DNA of 64,000 nucleotides from Sinohyriopsis cumingii (GCA_028554795.2 CM068824.1:160015630-160079629), one strand, 5' to 3'; positions 26,901 through 34,655 are shown, counted from the first letter of the stretch. The notes: generated from the letters alone by a model not told the origin. A program made the numbers and translations.

Positions 26901-29900
26901 AAATTGAAAAGTTGTTGATAAATACGCTGCTTGAGCTAAATAAAGAAAATGTTTTGACGATCGACAGACCTAACCTTGTACAAACAAAATGTCATGGTGA
27001 TAATAAAGATTCACGTTGAACTTGACAAAGAAACTGAAACAAGAAAACGTAAGTTTTAAAAAAAATCGTGAGCTCAGACATTTGCTAAACGTCGAGTATT
27101 TCGTGTGTTAGATATGGACTATTATAATGAAAAACGCTGTTAGAAATAGTAGATAATAGCGTTGATACTAACCTGCCAACAACAGCATATCTAGTTCTAA
27201 TAGACTCTCTCAGAGGCGATAAAGAAAAATATAACGTATATCACATTAATGTTGCACTAAATGCAATGTCAGAAACTGAGTCCGGAATTGAATCATATGA
27301 TAATGTCGAACGAGACATATTTTATCAGGAGAATGACCATATTACAACTGTAAATCCTAGCATTGATGAAGATTATGAAATATATAATAGTTCTGAACAA
27401 TTTGCTTTGAACAACTATTTAAAAAAAAGAATCTGGAAAGTTACTGACAGAAGCAAAATTCCGAAATATCAGAAAACTGATTGCTAAATACCTGAACCTA
27501 CCTGGGAACGACATAAATATAGAGCAATCAGATAATCGCGGTCTTTTGAGTTTTGCAACAACATATACAATTCTCAGGCAGCATCTAGTACGTAAACATT
27601 TTATGCTGGGGCAGTTATGTCATGTCGTTAGTTATATCGACGAAACATGATATATTATCGTGATATAGTCAATGGTATTACTGAAATAACAACAAATTTT
27701 GACACTCCTTTTTTGATCCTCGGATCGTAAAGTCTTAACAGATAGCAGATATAACGAGATCTCCTCTTAAGTGTATGATAAGTACACATATTTTCTTGCT
27801 GACCCTGTCAATAACAAATTGAGTGCTCTGGACGATAAAACTTCCGCTGAAAATACTTTTACTACTTTTTATTGAAATAATACTGAAATAGTTTCATAAT
27901 GACAAAAAAAGAAACAATCGACTTCAATCTTATCTCATCAGGTCTGTCAGACAATGATAGGGATGAACTCATCAAATACTATAAATCTTATCATTTAAAA
28001 AACTTTGCTGTGTCAGAAGACCCAGAAAATATTACAGTAAAATAATAAGCGTGCCGATTTACATTCCTATGATACTAACAACATCATGAACTATATCAGC
28101 AGGCGAAACCGCAGATCCATTACTCCTGGTGGTGTCAGGGCAGGTATTATATAATCAGCAATACATAAAAAGATCGAGCCAAAATACGAGAATAAAAATA
28201 CTTCGTGTAAAATACCAACAGCTACCTACAACAAAATTCTTAATCAAACTCGAGCTTATCTGCTTGGTGAGAAGCTTATAATGATAGATCAGATACAGGA
28301 GCTATGTGTCGAAGATTGTTTGCTTGTAGATATGATACCTAACAGAGTTGTGAAATATGAAAAACAGTACTCGCTAAATTTTGTGTGGAATATGTAATAT
28401 GGAAGATATTACAAAGGAAGATGCTATGTTAAAGATGAAAACAATTCTTTTCGGAAGTAAGCATATGACGATTATGCTTGACAATGAAATGTACAGCACA
28501 TATTTCAAGAACAGAAACAAGATAAAGTTGTCTCTGTTTAGCAAGGAAGATTCAACTTATTTTAGTAAGTTAGCTTGTATCACAGACTCACTTTCTGATG
28601 CTATTGACAATCTTGACAATCCAATATCTCAGAAAAAATGCACAAAGATCCCAGTTGATGATGAGCTAAAGAAATGTTATGCGGAAATGTTATGTCCATA
28701 GATCAATAGTTTCATATGGGAATGCTATCATCCTGCTAGAACCTGGCTCTCACATTAGGCGTAAGCTTAATCTATACTTGTTCTGTCATGATGATGAAAG
28801 TTATATAATAGCAAAAGATGAGACTTTAAAAATATCTCGACAAGATATAATACGCTCGCGACTGACTGAGCTATAAAAAAATAGCAAAAGGTAGTACACG
28901 CTGAATGACGTTTGATCTCTTAAATCTTGAGTATTGTTATATTTTTTTCATTGTGCGTGAACCCACCCACCCCACTCCCCCCGTGAATCGCTAAATGCGA
29001 AACGAAATTTTATAGATTCAAAGGGCTGTCCAGGCTAATTTTCAATTTTGTAAATGTTATGTATATTTGATTTAATTTATATTTGATTTAATTTAATTGT
29101 TCGTTTGTTAGGTTTTTTAAATTCCATTACATGCTGTTGTAATATAGCTTTATTTACTGAAATAGAGTTCAGTTCTGACTGATTTTTTGTATTTATGACG
29201 TAAACAACTTTATAGAGACATTGTATCTAATGCTGACCTAGTTCCTGTCATTGATTCAGAAATCAATAAGAGCTGAAGTAAACAACTTTTTTATATATTT
29301 TTTTAATTCGTCCTCAGAGTAAAAATTATTGGTTTTAGTCAAGGCCATACTGGGATTACGTGATGTTAGGCATGAAAAAGGCTTCTATGTTGTTCTAGAA
29401 AAATGATCATGTGCCTCTCATACGGAATATGTTTTGCGTCTTAAATTAGTGTATAACTATTTTCCATAGAGAATTTAGTCAGTCCGACTTTAAACGATTG
29501 ACACTTAAAGGTGTTTTGTTGTGACCAGTTTGAGTTGAATTTTTAATTTTTCTTCAAATCATTTGAATTCCACGAGATTATATTTCCTTGGAAATACTTG
29601 TGCTCTAAATTAATTCTTGGACATAGACACTAATAGAAATTTGCACAGAATTCAAACACTGGAATATTATTTTCGGTGATTCAACAAAGAACTGTTGACA
29701 CATCAGTACGGCCCTGACCACAGCATTCGTCATCGCCTTCCATTTTGGATTTCATCTGATTCGAACTCAGTTTCAATAGGACTTTTAACTACTAGGTCTT
29801 CTGTTTTGTATTCTTGGATTATTTTTGGATTTGAACCGTATGTGTTTTCATTTTTACCTTGTTTTTCTAGGGAAATATTTTATGTCTAATTTTACAAAGC

Positions 29901-32900
29901 TTGTTGTCTTTACTCTTTTTGTTGCGTTTTGAAAGAGCCTAAATGTAATATAATAAAAATAAGCCCCCACCCAAAGTGAGCCCCGAGCGCTTAAATATTA
30001 ACGCCCTTTTTGAGGTTCAGAGGGGCCAGGCGAGTTGCACCCGGATTCGTTTTTTTTACAAGCTTATAATTACCATTTAAGTACATTTCATCTTTTTTCA
30101 ATGAATCACAGGTTCCCCCCATTATAAAAGCGTCTGTTGCCGAACGCAGACAATAAGTAAATCGCGTTTTGTTTAGGATTCGAGTCGTTTTCATTTGTCG
30201 ATCGAACGTTCGTCACTCTGTCTGCTACCGAATACTTACAGATATACAGATGGAATTAAAATATATAACTATATGAAACAGGTGTGTTGTGAAATATACC
30301 ATTATCGCTCCTTTTTATTACCTGTCCATCTCAGCGAGTAATTAATAGCGCATATTATTTTAACAGTCAGACGTGATATGAAACATTCCTGCGTGTTAGG
30401 AATAGTAAAAAAATTGAGATTGTTAGGCATAGACAAATTCTGTATAAAATATAAATATAAACCGCGAGCGGTTTCAAGTAAAAATGGCAGTAGTAGTGAT
30501 AAGTGGGCGTTTCTAAGCCAAACTCTTTTTTGTCTGACAACGATGTTGATTCAATGATAGGTCCTCACGTGGTAAATCGATAATGAAATCGACGCTGTTG
30601 CCTCAACAAAGTTGTTTTTGTATTTTGTTAAGACTAACATGGGTGGGGGGGTTCTGGCGGGGTAAGAATTATGCTGTCGTTCTAATACACAATAGAGTTT
30701 TGGTTTAGAAACCCCACCTAATACTACTACTTCGGCGACCCTAGCCTCGCACCTGTTCGGTATATCTTCAGAGAGAAGATTTCCAAAGCTTTCCATTTAC
30801 CATAAGTGACACGTGCCTATGGTTAAAATACGTGAAAATGCTGCATCATTGTATATTGAACTTTACTGACAAACAATGACCACGAGCAAGTTTGACAGAT
30901 ACGAGTAGAAATAGTGCATAGGCAACTCTCAATACATTGTATTGACTATTTATTTAGGCTCGTTTCGAAAACAGACTTTAGTGTTTTAGCCCACGTTTGC
31001 TGTAGTTGCATCAAAGAGGCAGAGGCAGACAGTATTTGTGTGTAAAGACGACCCACACAATATTTCGTTAATTTTGTTTTTTTAACCTTTATATTCCCTA
31101 GGTATCCGGGCTATGATTTTATCAGTGACCAGGAAGTGTCTAAATCTGCAGACCCAAAAAACCGATATCAACTGACATCACTTTACGGCGTTTTACAAGA
31201 TATCATTCTTTTGTCCAAATGCAACTATCTTGTATGCACGTTTTCTTCTCAGGTACGTCCTTGCATATATCAATTTTACAATAAATATCAAATGTGAAGT
31301 GTACCAGCAAATTGAACCAGTTATATATGCACATGCTTAAGTCCCACTAGCATTACATTTGTGTGCATTTTTCAAAAGATTTCTTTTGTACATTGATCCT
31401 TATAAACTTTTCTTTAATTAAATGTTAATGTAATTACTTTGTCGTGTTCATCGACTTAATTCTGAAGAATAATTCTTTCTTTTTTCTTTCTTTTCAATAG
31501 GTGTCATCGTTTGATTCTTATTGTATGACCGCTGTTTTTGCGTCAGATCATTTCAGTGTTGTAGATAGACCAATTGCGCAATATGCGTGTCGGACAAGTT
31601 ACCATTCCTAATATCGATCACTACAATCATATCGAGGCTATCGATGCTGGGTGAATGTTGTTTATATTGATTTGGAAGTGTTGATAGGTGTTGGAAGTCT
31701 GACTAATATAAAAGAGAGTTTATCAAATAAAATCAGAAAGTAAAACCATATTCATACATTATATCAGTTAGACAATATTCTTTCGCGTGATAATATTTGT
31801 ATTGTTCTGTGGGTTACGCAAATTGTATTTACAAAGAAAACTCGTGCACTGAAGCGCGCTCGATTTCTCTATCAGTAACCTTTTCGTCACCCCCACCATG
31901 CAATCAATATATCTGGTATCAGATTCGTTCATATCGTCTCACAAATACTTAGAGCACTCTATCAATCAGTCAAAGTTTTCATATAAAACGTTTAGAAAGC
32001 AATACAATGGAGGAAACATGACGTTTCGAATTACCCATTGTAATTTTAAATATATGGAGTCAACTTCTATTGCAACACTAGGGGCGCTCACTACTGAATA
32101 CACCATTAAGGCTTGACTGGAAGGAGAGAGTGTTTTATTTTGAGAACTAAAATAAAGATCCAGCAAATAAGTTGCATTGACATTAGAGAACATATTTGTA
32201 TCTGAGCAGGGGAACGGTCTAGGAGGTCTTTATATTAGATAGTGTAAAATTGGGTCGTTTGCCCAACAATTATGGTAAACATTCTTCGTTTTGATTTTAC
32301 GGAAGCATAAAACAGCAATCTCAACTGATACAATTTCACCTGCATTCCACTTTTAAGCATAGCCCAAAAGGAAAAGAAAAGAAAACAAACTCCAAAAACG
32401 ACCTGTCACACCAGTTTGTCTTCCAATTTTCGTTTGTCAAACTCGGATCAAGAAATCCATGTTTGGTTTGAATGGTCGTTTCATGCATTCAATTCTGTTA
32501 TGTGAACGTTTTCTTTCGATAAACAAAATCGTACTTCATGAAGAGTTTAAACTACACCAGGAAGCTTATTGTGGGCATGTTCGCCGTTAGAAAACATACG
32601 TCAGTACTCATTACGTTTTTAGTTATCAAGAGTTAAAAAAGAAAGTTTCCCCAGTTGATTAAATTCATAGTCCGTTATACTAATTTACATTTCACCTCTA
32701 ATTTTAATCCAGATATGTCGTTTGGCCTATGAACTAATGCAGACACATAACGGGGACGCATCCTCCAACGTCCAGTCACTTGACGACATGTTTTACTTTG
32801 GCGGGCAGACTGAACACATTATGGACGTAAGAGAGCCACATGTTCCGAGAGAACAGGGTGAAATTCGGCTTGACTGGAACGACTCGGTCGGAATTGCGGG

Positions 32901-33036
32901 AAATCACTGGGATGGATACTCAAAAGGAAGGAACAGAAGGACGGGTGAAACAGGACTGTTTCTTGCCTATAAAGTGAAAGATAAACTGAAGAGGGCGAAA
33001 ATGCCATTATATAATATAAATGATTCCGTTGTTTGA
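6722..33036 (+). CDS. FUT8: alpha-(1,6)-fucosyltransferase gene, six 3' exons visible (5' exons missing)
   Basis: FUT8 is a Golgi type II membrane enzyme. It moves fucose from GDP-fucose to the innermost GlcNAc of N-glycans in alpha-1,6 linkage (core fucosylation, GT23 family). Six exons join in consistent phase (lengths 115, 232, 250, 177, 151 and 324 nt) and give 415 residues that align from end to end with the last roughly 410 of the 575 residues of vertebrate FUT8. Visible in order: the end of the stem (KWRLKESMELGEIIQKRL), the six-cysteine region ([21 protein letters not shown]), [9 protein letters not shown]-like DYLPLAVPDD, the nucleotide-sugar loop GIHVRRTDKV, LASDDPDVL, LVCTFSSQICRLAYE, and the SH3-like tail with GIAGNHWDGYSKG. 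Every catalytic motif I know is intact, so the gene looks functional. Visible introns are 5771, 3888, 410, 13537 and 1460 bp. The N-terminal anchor and stem exons must lie upstream of 6722. I could not find them in this window. Confidence 0.96.
7385..7464. repeat. 40-bp direct tandem duplication
   Basis: Two identical 40-bp copies, each starting GGTTAATATAAC and ending AAACCTGTCAG. The identity suggests a recent duplication. Confidence 0.95.
8039..8075. repeat. (GT)n microsatellite followed by a G run
   Basis: About 18 GT units, then GAGGGGGGGGGG. Confidence 0.95.
8530..10530. other. intronic region with several short unrecognised open stretches
   Basis: This part is less AT-rich than its surroundings. 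It has short open stretches on both strands: - 8539-8793, + 8905-9008 beginning MADEFENDTETIIKSLENL, + 9599-9745 including FVPPDDLALVDDDIGLVQLA, and + 9892-10226. They look like debris of an old mobile-element gene rather than host exons, because none has paired splice sites in a compatible phase. I cannot assign a family. Confidence 0.3.
10539..11149 (+). repeat. copy 1 of a ~0.6-kb repeat, inverted relative to 61157-61718
   Basis: From TGTAAAGGTCTCGTAGACTA to CAATCTATCATCAGATAA the sequence matches the reverse complement of 61157-61718 with scattered substitutions and a few indels. Similarity stops sharply at both ends. The distal copy sits next to a Polinton polymerase, so this could be a detached Polinton terminal repeat or a separate short interspersed element. 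No Polinton gene follows on its right side before the FUT8 exon at 12608. Confidence 0.8.
11150..12607. other. FUT8 intron, promoter-like cluster near 11790-11890
   Basis: AT-rich up to about 11700, then of more mixed composition. A CCAAT motif (GCCAATT near 11790), a perfect CRE TGACGTCA (11803-11810) and a TATA-like TATATTTAA (about 11885) line up in promoter-like order. No exon with similarity to FUT8 follows before 12608. Whether this is an alternative promoter cannot be told from sequence alone. Confidence 0.3.
12608..12839 (+). CDS. FUT8: FUT8 visible exon 2 (six-cysteine region)
   Basis: Acceptor CTTTTAG|CAT; donor GAG|GTATAA. It encodes [19 protein letters not shown], then [20 protein letters not shown] and the conserved GGWE-like SGWESVFQPI, ending ...FSERG. 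Six cysteines are present (PKNC, FVC, NNC, FGC, VYC, APC). They sit where vertebrate FUT8 forms three disulfides, so the fold core is preserved. The exon ends one base into a codon (G|AT, Asp), which matches the start of the next exon. Confidence 0.96.
13218..13270. repeat. (TAA)n microsatellite
   Basis: About 17 uninterrupted TAA/ATA units, directly joined to the tail of the SINE that follows. Confidence 0.95.
13271..13683 (-). mobile_element. tRNA-derived SINE, type A (long body)
   Basis: Read on the - strand from 13683, the head is tRNA-like: box A GTGGCCTAGTGGTTAGAGCG and box B GGTTCAATCCC, around a hairpin that could carry a CCT anticodon loop. A body follows with the conserved block GACTGGGTGGGACATCATG. 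The end is a ~75-bp tail (CCACCATTAATACTGG ... GTTAAACCCTACAACAAC). From memory, the body with GTCAG.ATAATGTGACTGGG is widespread in mollusc genomes. It lies inside a TAA-type microsatellite, whose AAT units flank both ends. This is not a working tRNA gene, because head, body and tail form one unit. Confidence 0.85.
13684..13880. repeat. AAT/AAC/GAA and ATT trinucleotide repeats
   Basis: (AAT)n, (AAC)n, (AAT)n and (GAA)n tracts run from 13684 to about 13790. A separate (ATT)n follows at 13847-13880. Confidence 0.9.
14000..15430. repeat. 42-bp minisatellite, about 32 copies
   Basis: The unit reads TTTAGTCTGTTCTTGGTCTG then TATTTAGTTTTATCCTGTCT plus two bases, and repeats head to tail with a period of 42. 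Point variants (CCTGCC/CCTGTC, TTTAG/TTTAA) alternate. The right end (15345-15415) decays into a shorter 30-bp sub-unit. Because 42 is a multiple of three, the array keeps one phase and makes short open stretches such as a 14-residue repeat at 14012-14230. Those are not coding. It lies in the intron between visible FUT8 exons 2 and 3. Confidence 0.95.
15431..16727. other. FUT8 intron, no gene seen
   Basis: AT-rich. It contains a short degenerate three-copy repeat (about 16232-16345, unit around GAGTTTTCCCGTCATGATTA). The open stretches here carry nothing I recognise. Confidence 0.6.
16728..16977 (+). CDS. FUT8: FUT8 visible exon 3
   Basis: Acceptor TTCTTCAAG|AT; donor GG|GTGAGT, a strong consensus. 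It encodes DVHDILRPNVSSLVGVENDM and DYLPLAVPDDIADRLVRFHG, then NPPAWWIGQFVKYLL, which align with vertebrate [20 protein letters not shown] and WWVSQFVKYL. It ends ...LNWTTPIAG with two bases of the glycine codon that opens the catalytic GIHVRRTDK loop. The insert before the PLAVP block differs from vertebrates, as expected for a variable loop. Confidence 0.96.
17388..17564 (+). CDS. FUT8: FUT8 visible exon 4 (catalytic GDP-fucose loop)
   Basis: Acceptor CTTAATTAG|A; donor AA|GTAATAA. It starts by completing Gly, then IHVRRTDKVNHEAGKHEVEE. The two arginines and the following Asp and Lys match the essential vertebrate FUT8 positions (Arg365/Arg366 region). It goes on with YMAYVDEWYDQLKG and KKRVFLASDDPDVLKEVQQK. 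The DD pair matches vertebrate ATDD. The downstream intron begins with a CT/CA microsatellite about six bases after the donor. Confidence 0.96.
17571..17643. repeat. compound (CT)n(CA)n microsatellite just inside a FUT8 intron
   Basis: About 20 CT units then about 15 CA units, starting six bases after the donor GT of visible exon 4. Confidence 0.97.
17828..17993. repeat. long (TAA)n / (GAA)n microsatellite
   Basis: TAA units with a few interruptions (AATTAATAA), then (GAA)n to 17990. It lies about 240 bp left of the Polinton terminal repeat. Confidence 0.95.
18236..18496 (+). repeat. left terminal inverted repeat of the intronic Polinton
   Basis: Starts AGTAGTGGTAATAAGCGGGG and runs through a C-rich tract (about 18318) to TATCACTACTACTGCGG. 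It matches the reverse complement of 30479-30731. Confidence 0.92.
18546..21700 (-). pseudogene. Polinton DNA polymerase B remnant
   Basis: Recognisable pPolB blocks occur on the - strand in the correct order. An N-terminal block with HYAWIRNFNSLVGGQ lies at about 21400-21500. KVPFIIYAYSES, like the usual VPFVIYADFES, lies at about 21250. The zinc-binding segment CHICERKLGFDRVKDHCH is near 20680, and the exonuclease-like motif VVFHNFRGYD is just after it (about 20550). The KGIFPYEYLNDW block is at about 20270-20350 and the C-terminal AKGIKINVIVK block at 18750-18830. A SINE (20761-21019) splits the region. It is broken many times; the family call is firm. Confidence 0.85.
20761..21019 (-). 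mobile_element. tRNA-derived SINE, type B, inserted in the Polinton polymerase
   Basis: The head is at the right end on the - strand: class II tRNA-like box A GTGGCCAAGTGGTCTAAAGC. The tail is at the left, GTTAAATCCCACAACAACAA. It is flanked by the direct repeat GTCTTTGT at 20753-20760 and 21020-21027, a plausible target duplication. It is the same family as the copy at 54929-55171. The Polinton was therefore already in place when this SINE arrived. Confidence 0.88.
21880..22990 (-). pseudogene. Polinton major capsid protein remnant (double jelly-roll type)
   Basis: At about 22850-22960 the - strand reads RDGDVFLLRHKAVLEVRGSI, followed within 30 residues by VTFVNNGWSLFRSARYQ. This is the typical N-terminal layout of Polinton major capsid proteins (RDGD.. 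leVrGs .. fvnNgw.llF..i.Y). The longest open part is 22293-22742, with MMWLKYTGDEDAISNEFIFY. The 3' part near 21880-22090 keeps LTGTDLMSLSEKIFQEIWKN. It is broken in several places. The family assignment rests on the first motif. Confidence 0.65.
23276..23527 (-). pseudogene. small amphipathic Polinton protein (capsid-associated, tentative)
   Basis: An 83-codon open stretch. A basic N-terminus is followed by GGFFGNIFSKIFENIHGIAN and an Ala/Gly/Thr-rich hydrophobic segment (ASKAFTMGATSAAGTAVGQK), ending with HPSHAIGI. Small proteins with such amphipathic and hydrophobic segments sit between capsid genes in Polintons and related elements and are compared with adenoviral minor core and membrane-acting proteins. 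That role is inferred from composition and position only. Confidence 0.4.
23600..24300 (-). pseudogene. penton-like minor capsid protein remnant
   Basis: The open part at 23679-23936 reads DTIGSSLGFNKQQ, then VNVTDVNTILINCSIATGSY and SGSLMQVNPS. It fits a pattern common in Polinton-type elements: LGF...; v.v..vnsI.v.C.i..GSY; P.G..i...P. Upstream (24050-24280) similar capsid-flavoured sequence continues. I assign it as the minor capsid/penton gene from position and pattern. It is broken in more than one place. Confidence 0.5.
24440..25130 (-). pseudogene. Polinton gene remnant, function not recognised
   Basis: Decayed coding-like sequence on the - strand between the penton-like gene and the lysine-rich gene. 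It has polar, charged, lysine-rich segments. No motif could be named. Confidence 0.3.
25175..25501 (-). pseudogene. Polinton lysine/glutamine-rich protein remnant, unrecognised
   Basis: A 108-codon open stretch starting MDAKRIEVLKKFVATRC. It is highly charged, with KKKVEQERKGQKQTTEETAR and SAASPEERKKLSEKGLNGF, and is probably helical. It lies between the capsid genes and the packaging ATPase in the same orientation. No family is assigned. Confidence 0.4.
25650..25990 (-). pseudogene. packaging ATPase remnant (FtsK/HerA, A32-like), C-terminal part
   Basis: The - strand shows HKIIVFDNIPLSNSEMDKIK, then YFSLSPNRKCNAVYLAQGFY and a downstream CFILFTGVDN. This is the Walker B (IIVFDN/D), sensor and arginine-finger zone of the packaging ATPase shared by Polintons, adintoviruses and NCLDV A32. 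The Walker A half is not clearly visible. It is broken. Confidence 0.75.
26100..26813 (+). pseudogene. fibre-like protein remnant with three tail-fibre repeats and a lectin-like end
   Basis: Three repeats of about 150 nt share NKIT...P....D..NK.YVD: GNLDMGSNKITNMAIPSATS...LTNKNYVDD at 26190-26290, a decayed copy at 26340-26430, and ANKITSTYVPVSAFDIVNKQ YVDS at 26520-26600. Such repeats are typical of viral and phage fibre shafts. After the third repeat the stretch FQLRSRANAGV...IYNWHLETSSDDSEWIAL resembles the GS.D...W core of discoidin (F5/8C-type) carbohydrate-binding domains. This suggests a shaft plus receptor-binding head, a role inferred from pattern. Broken. Confidence 0.6.
27000..28876 (+). 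pseudogene. unidentified + strand Polinton genes
   Basis: Several open stretches in one orientation: 27266-27487 (acidic, starts MSETESGIESYDNVERD), 27900-28045 (MTKKETIDFNLISSGLSDND) and 28381-28876 (with MEDITKEDAMLKMKTILF and KHMTIMLDNEMYSTYF). Composition and codon use look coding, and breaks are frequent. None shows integrase (DDE) or adenain-type protease motifs that I can recognise. Confidence 0.45.
28880..30478. other. right flank of the intronic Polinton, no gene recognised
   Basis: AT-rich sequence between the last + strand gene traces and the right terminal repeat. A short open stretch at 29991-30194 (- strand) is unrecognised. The sequence around 29970-30050 is less AT-rich. Confidence 0.5.
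30479..30731 (-). repeat. right terminal inverted repeat of the intronic Polinton
   Basis: The reverse complement starts AGTAGTAGTATTAGGTGGGG and ends CACTACTACTGCCATTTTTA. It pairs with 18236-18496. Confidence 0.92.
30732..31101. other. FUT8 intron between the Polinton and visible exon 5
   Basis: Unique-looking intron sequence ending in the T-rich tract and acceptor at 31101. Nothing else seen. Confidence 0.6.
31102..31252 (+). CDS. FUT8: FUT8 visible exon 5
   Basis: Acceptor TTCCCTAG|G; donor CAG|GTACGT. The first G completes the Lys codon of the previous exon. It encodes YPGYDFISDQEVSKSADPKN, then RYQLTSLYGVLQDIILLSKC and NYLVCTFSSQ, matching vertebrate YPNYEFISD, GVILDIHFLS and FLVCTFSSQ. 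The Asp of the LQDI segment and the Ser of TFSSQ correspond to catalytically important vertebrate residues. It lies 13.5 kb from the previous exon, beyond a Polinton. Confidence 0.95.
31253..32712. other. last FUT8 intron, no gene seen
   Basis: AT-rich intron. The open stretch 31898-32116 has no recognisable family. Confidence 0.7.
32713..33036 (+). CDS. FUT8: FUT8 last coding exon (SH3-like domain and stop)
   Basis: Acceptor TTTTAATCCAG|ATATGT. It encodes ICRLAYELMQTHNGDASSNV and QSLDDMFYFGGQ, then the C-terminal SH3-like domain (DSVGIAGNHWDGYSKGRN, TGLFLAYKVKDKLK), and ends NINDSVV with TGA at 33034-33036. The cysteine of ICR pairs in vertebrates with the one in LVCTF of the previous exon; both are present. 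The tail after KVKDKL is diverged. The stop is followed almost at once by a polyadenylation hexamer. Confidence 0.95.
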   Translation: MCRLAYELMQTHNGDASSNVQSLDDMFYFGGQTEHIMDVREPHVPREQGEIRLDWNDSVGIAGNHWDGYSKGRNRRTGETGLFLAYKVKDKLKRAKMPLYNINDSVV

Positions 33037-33040
33037 CATA

Positions 33041-33046
33041 AATAAA
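33041..33046 (+). promoter_or_regulatory. candidate FUT8 polyadenylation signal AATAAA
   Basis: AATAAA begins five bases after the FUT8 stop codon. If used, the 3' UTR would be only about 20-30 nt. Another AATAAA lies at about 33496, just before the 50-bp satellite array, and would give a more ordinary UTR of about 480 nt. The sequence alone does not say which one is used. Confidence 0.4.
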
Positions 33047-33499
33047 CATATACATATTTTGCATGATTAAACATACCGGTGAACTCAAATACTCGAAAAT
33101 GGTGATGAGATAAATAGTGCGGATATAATTGTACATGACTTTTATATTTTCACATTAAAAAGTACACTGAAAATGGTTATTAACTTGGCTTAATTAATTC
33201 AACTAGTAAAAAAATATTGCAATCATGACATTTTTATACATCAGCTCCTGTACGTATTTACGAGATTGTCATGCAGACCATGCTTTTAGCACTATTCCAG
33301 GTTTATAGTGTGTATGTACCAATGAAGACAAGATACAATACCCTATATACGTCCTAACTCCTAATTCATCCCTGTACCATTGATATGAAATGCATGCTTA
33401 TTATTTTTTTAAAAGATCAGAAATATATTGTTACTGATTTAAACTATACTGTTTCTCGTTCAAAAATTCACTAAAATGAAATTATGATTGTGTAAATAA

Positions 33500-34655
33500 A
33501 GACAATCGTCTTTAGGGTTATTACTTGCCGTGATACAGTAATTAGTATACTGTGGCCGTCTTTGGTGTTATTACTAGCCGTGACACTGTCATTAGTATAA
33601 TGTGGCCGTCTTTAGTATTATTACTAGCCGTGATACTGTCATTAGTAAACTGTGGCCGTCTTTAGGGTTATTACTAGCCATGATACTGTCATTAGTATAC
33701 TGTGGCCGTCTTTAGTGTTATTACTAGCCATGATACTGTCATTAGTAAACTGTGGCCGTCTTTAGGGTTATTACTAGCCATGATACTGACATTAGTATAC
33801 TGTGGCTGTCTTTAGTGTTATTACTAGCCATGATACTGTCATTAGTATAATGTGGCCGTCTTTAGGGTTATTACTAGCCGTGATACTGTCATTAGTATAC
33901 TGTGGCCGTCTTTAGGGTTATTACTAACCGTGATACTGTCATTAGTATACTGTGGCCGTCTTTAGTGTTATTACTAGCCGTGATACTGTCATTAGTATAC
34001 TGTGGCCGTCTTTAGTGTTATTACTAGCCGTGATACTGTCATTAGCATACTGTAGCCATCTTTAGTATTATTACTAGCCATGATACTGTCATTAGTAAAC
34101 TGTGGACGTCTTTAGGGTTATTACTAGCCATGATACTGACATCAGTATACTGTGGCCGTCTTTAGTGTTATTACTAGCCGTGATACTGTCATTAGTATAC
34201 TGTGGCTGTCTTTAGGGTTATTACTAGCCGTGATACTGTCATTAGTATACTGTGGCCGTCTTTAGTGTTATTACTAGCCATGATACTGACATTAGCATAC
34301 TGTGGCCGTCTTTAGTATTATTACTAGCCATGATATTGTCATTAGTATACTGTGGCCGTCTTTAGGGTTATTACTAGCCATGATACTGTCATTAGTATAC
34401 TGTGGCCGTCTTTAGTGTTATTACTAGCCATGATACTGACATTAGTATACTGTGGCCGTCTTTAGGGTTATTACTAGCCATGATACTGACATTAGTATAC
34501 TGTGGCCGTCTTTAGGGTTATTACTAGCCATGATACTGTCATTAGTATACTGTGGCCGTCTTTAGGGTTATTACTAGCCGTGATACTGTCATTAGTATAC
34601 TGTGGCCGTCTTTAGTGTTATTACTAGCCATGATACTGTCATTAGTATAATGTGG
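33500..34655. repeat. 50-bp minisatellite, about 23 copies, just 3' of FUT8
   Basis: The unit runs TTTAGGGTTATTACTAGCCA, TGATACTGTCATTAGTATAC, TGTGGCCGTC, with a period of exactly 50. Variants (GGGTTA/GTGTTA, GCCA/GCCG, ATAC/AAAC) recur, some at 100-bp spacing, which hints at dimeric higher-order units. It begins about 460 bp after the FUT8 stop. Confidence 0.97.

Larger units (their letters stand above)
18236..30731. mobile_element. Polinton/Maverick fossil, end to end, in a FUT8 intron
   Basis: About 12.5 kb bounded by inverted repeats of roughly 255 bp (left 18236-18496, right 30479-30731), both starting AGTAGT at the outer edge and matching in close to nine of ten positions by eye. Between them lie a protein-primed type DNA polymerase B, a double-jelly-roll type major capsid protein, a penton-like minor capsid protein, a small amphipathic protein and an FtsK/HerA-type packaging ATPase, all on the - strand. 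On the + strand are a fibre-like gene and unidentified genes. I did not recognise an integrase. The element is complete in outline but broken in every gene, with tens of breaks, so it is an old fossil. No clear 6-bp target duplication is visible. Confidence 0.88.
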
